DNA of 64,000 bases, from NCBI GenBank assembly GCA_029203105.1, contig CP119318.1, positions 2,556,501-2,620,500 of the forward strand. The letters are read 5' to 3'. How positions within the stretch are numbered: position 1 is the first letter of the stretch; each line of letters opens with the position of its first letter. Source of the DNA: Candidatus Kaistia colombiensis. GTDB taxonomy: Bacteria > Pseudomonadota > Alphaproteobacteria > Rhizobiales > Kaistiaceae. Shown here piece by piece: positions 63,748-64,000 of the stretch. A program made the translations under genes and the position numbers. The notes beneath the pieces were generated by a model, which made no database searches, was not told the origin of the DNA, and saw only the letters and a program-made list of their open reading frames with translations.

Positions 63748-64000
63748 TTTGCCTGCCGTTCGTGCGAATCCGTTGAGCTGCGAAGATAGGGTGGCGGGCC
63801 CATTTCGGTAAGCCTTGATTAGGCTTCGTTAAATGTGGTCAACACCTGCGTCGACATGATGTCGGAGAGGTTAACAACCGGCTTTCGATATCGATAAAAC
63901 ATTCATGGAATCAGTTGCTTAAAGCGAAGTTGCGTGATTTTGGCAACGCGGTGCGAATGCCTCGAACATGCCGCAATTCCTGTCATGTTCTGCCGCAATG
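63748..64000. other. Right-edge intergenic region with repeats
   Basis: No gene in 253 bases. AT-rich stretch at 63810-63920 (possible promoter area). At the edge: direct repeat TGCCGCAAT at 63969-63977 and 63991-63999 (22-base period) and inverted repeat GAACATG (63964-63970) / CATGTTC (63984-63990). The next gene lies beyond the window. Confidence 0.4.

Overview
GC-rich chromosomal DNA of an alphaproteobacterium, most likely order Hyphomicrobiales (Rhizobiales). The evidence is gene order: alr-radA-cvpA-purF, rpsF-rpsR-DUF2232-rplI, fabD-fabG-acpP-fabF-mltG, yicC-gmk, lptF-lptG-lptD-surA-pdxA-rsmA and divergent pepA-holC form the core cluster usual for that order. I cannot name a genus from sequence alone. 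I saw no tRNA, rRNA, CRISPR array, insertion sequence, integrase or phage gene.

Layout. 0-2.6 kb: the 3' part of phnM, a SnoaL-like protein and two secreted L,D-transpeptidases. 2.8-7.3 kb: panB, a membrane-anchored TPR protein, der and a 2-hydroxyacid dehydrogenase bracketed by repeats. 7.5-19.6 kb: mostly minus-strand housekeeping genes (SDR, purF, cvpA, radA, alr, dnaB, cfa, rplI, DUF2232, rpsR, rpsF) with one VOC gene on the plus strand. 19.8-27.3 kb: an accessory block (aldo/keto reductase, alkaline phosphatase with a PHO-box-like site, a three-gene ABC system with a His-rich permease loop, a small membrane protein, a fosmidomycin-resistance-type MFS pump) sitting between rpsF and fabD. 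27.6-36.5 kb: fatty acid synthesis genes, mltG, GFA protein, glutamate-synthase-like flavoprotein, yicC, gmk. 36.6-44.9 kb: MliC-like protein, then the minus-strand lptF-lptG-lptD-surA-pdxA-rsmA operon. 45.2-51.5 kb: pepA, holC, an ABC-F ATPase, a DUF4344 protein, a DinB-like protein and ndk. 51.6-64 kb: GST, HD protein, moaE-moaD-pgsA, dgkA, DUF3297, trhO, Tim44-like, HAD, DUF1254, VOC, OGFr-domain protein, uvrC and an SDR.

How the genes work together. The core is envelope biogenesis: LptF/G/D with SurA export and insert LPS, MltG and the L,D-transpeptidases act on peptidoglycan, Alr supplies D-alanine, the Fab enzymes and AcpP supply acyl chains, Cfa/PgsA/DgkA act on phospholipids. It is mixed with translation, replication and repair genes (RpsF/R, RplI, RsmA, Der, DnaB, HolC, RadA, UvrC). 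The accessory block concerns phosphate and probably metal supply.

A striking property is that seven genes carry single-base frameshifts with good homology on both sides (rpsF, fabF twice, holC, the ABC-F gene four times, the DUF4344 gene, the DinB gene, ndk); eight of these eleven indels lie between 47.0 and 51.3 kb. Because several of these genes are normally essential or nearly universal, uncorrected assembly indels are the simplest explanation. A dispersed family of palindromic repeats (five copies), plus two other inverted-repeat elements, marks intergenic spaces next to the less conserved genes.
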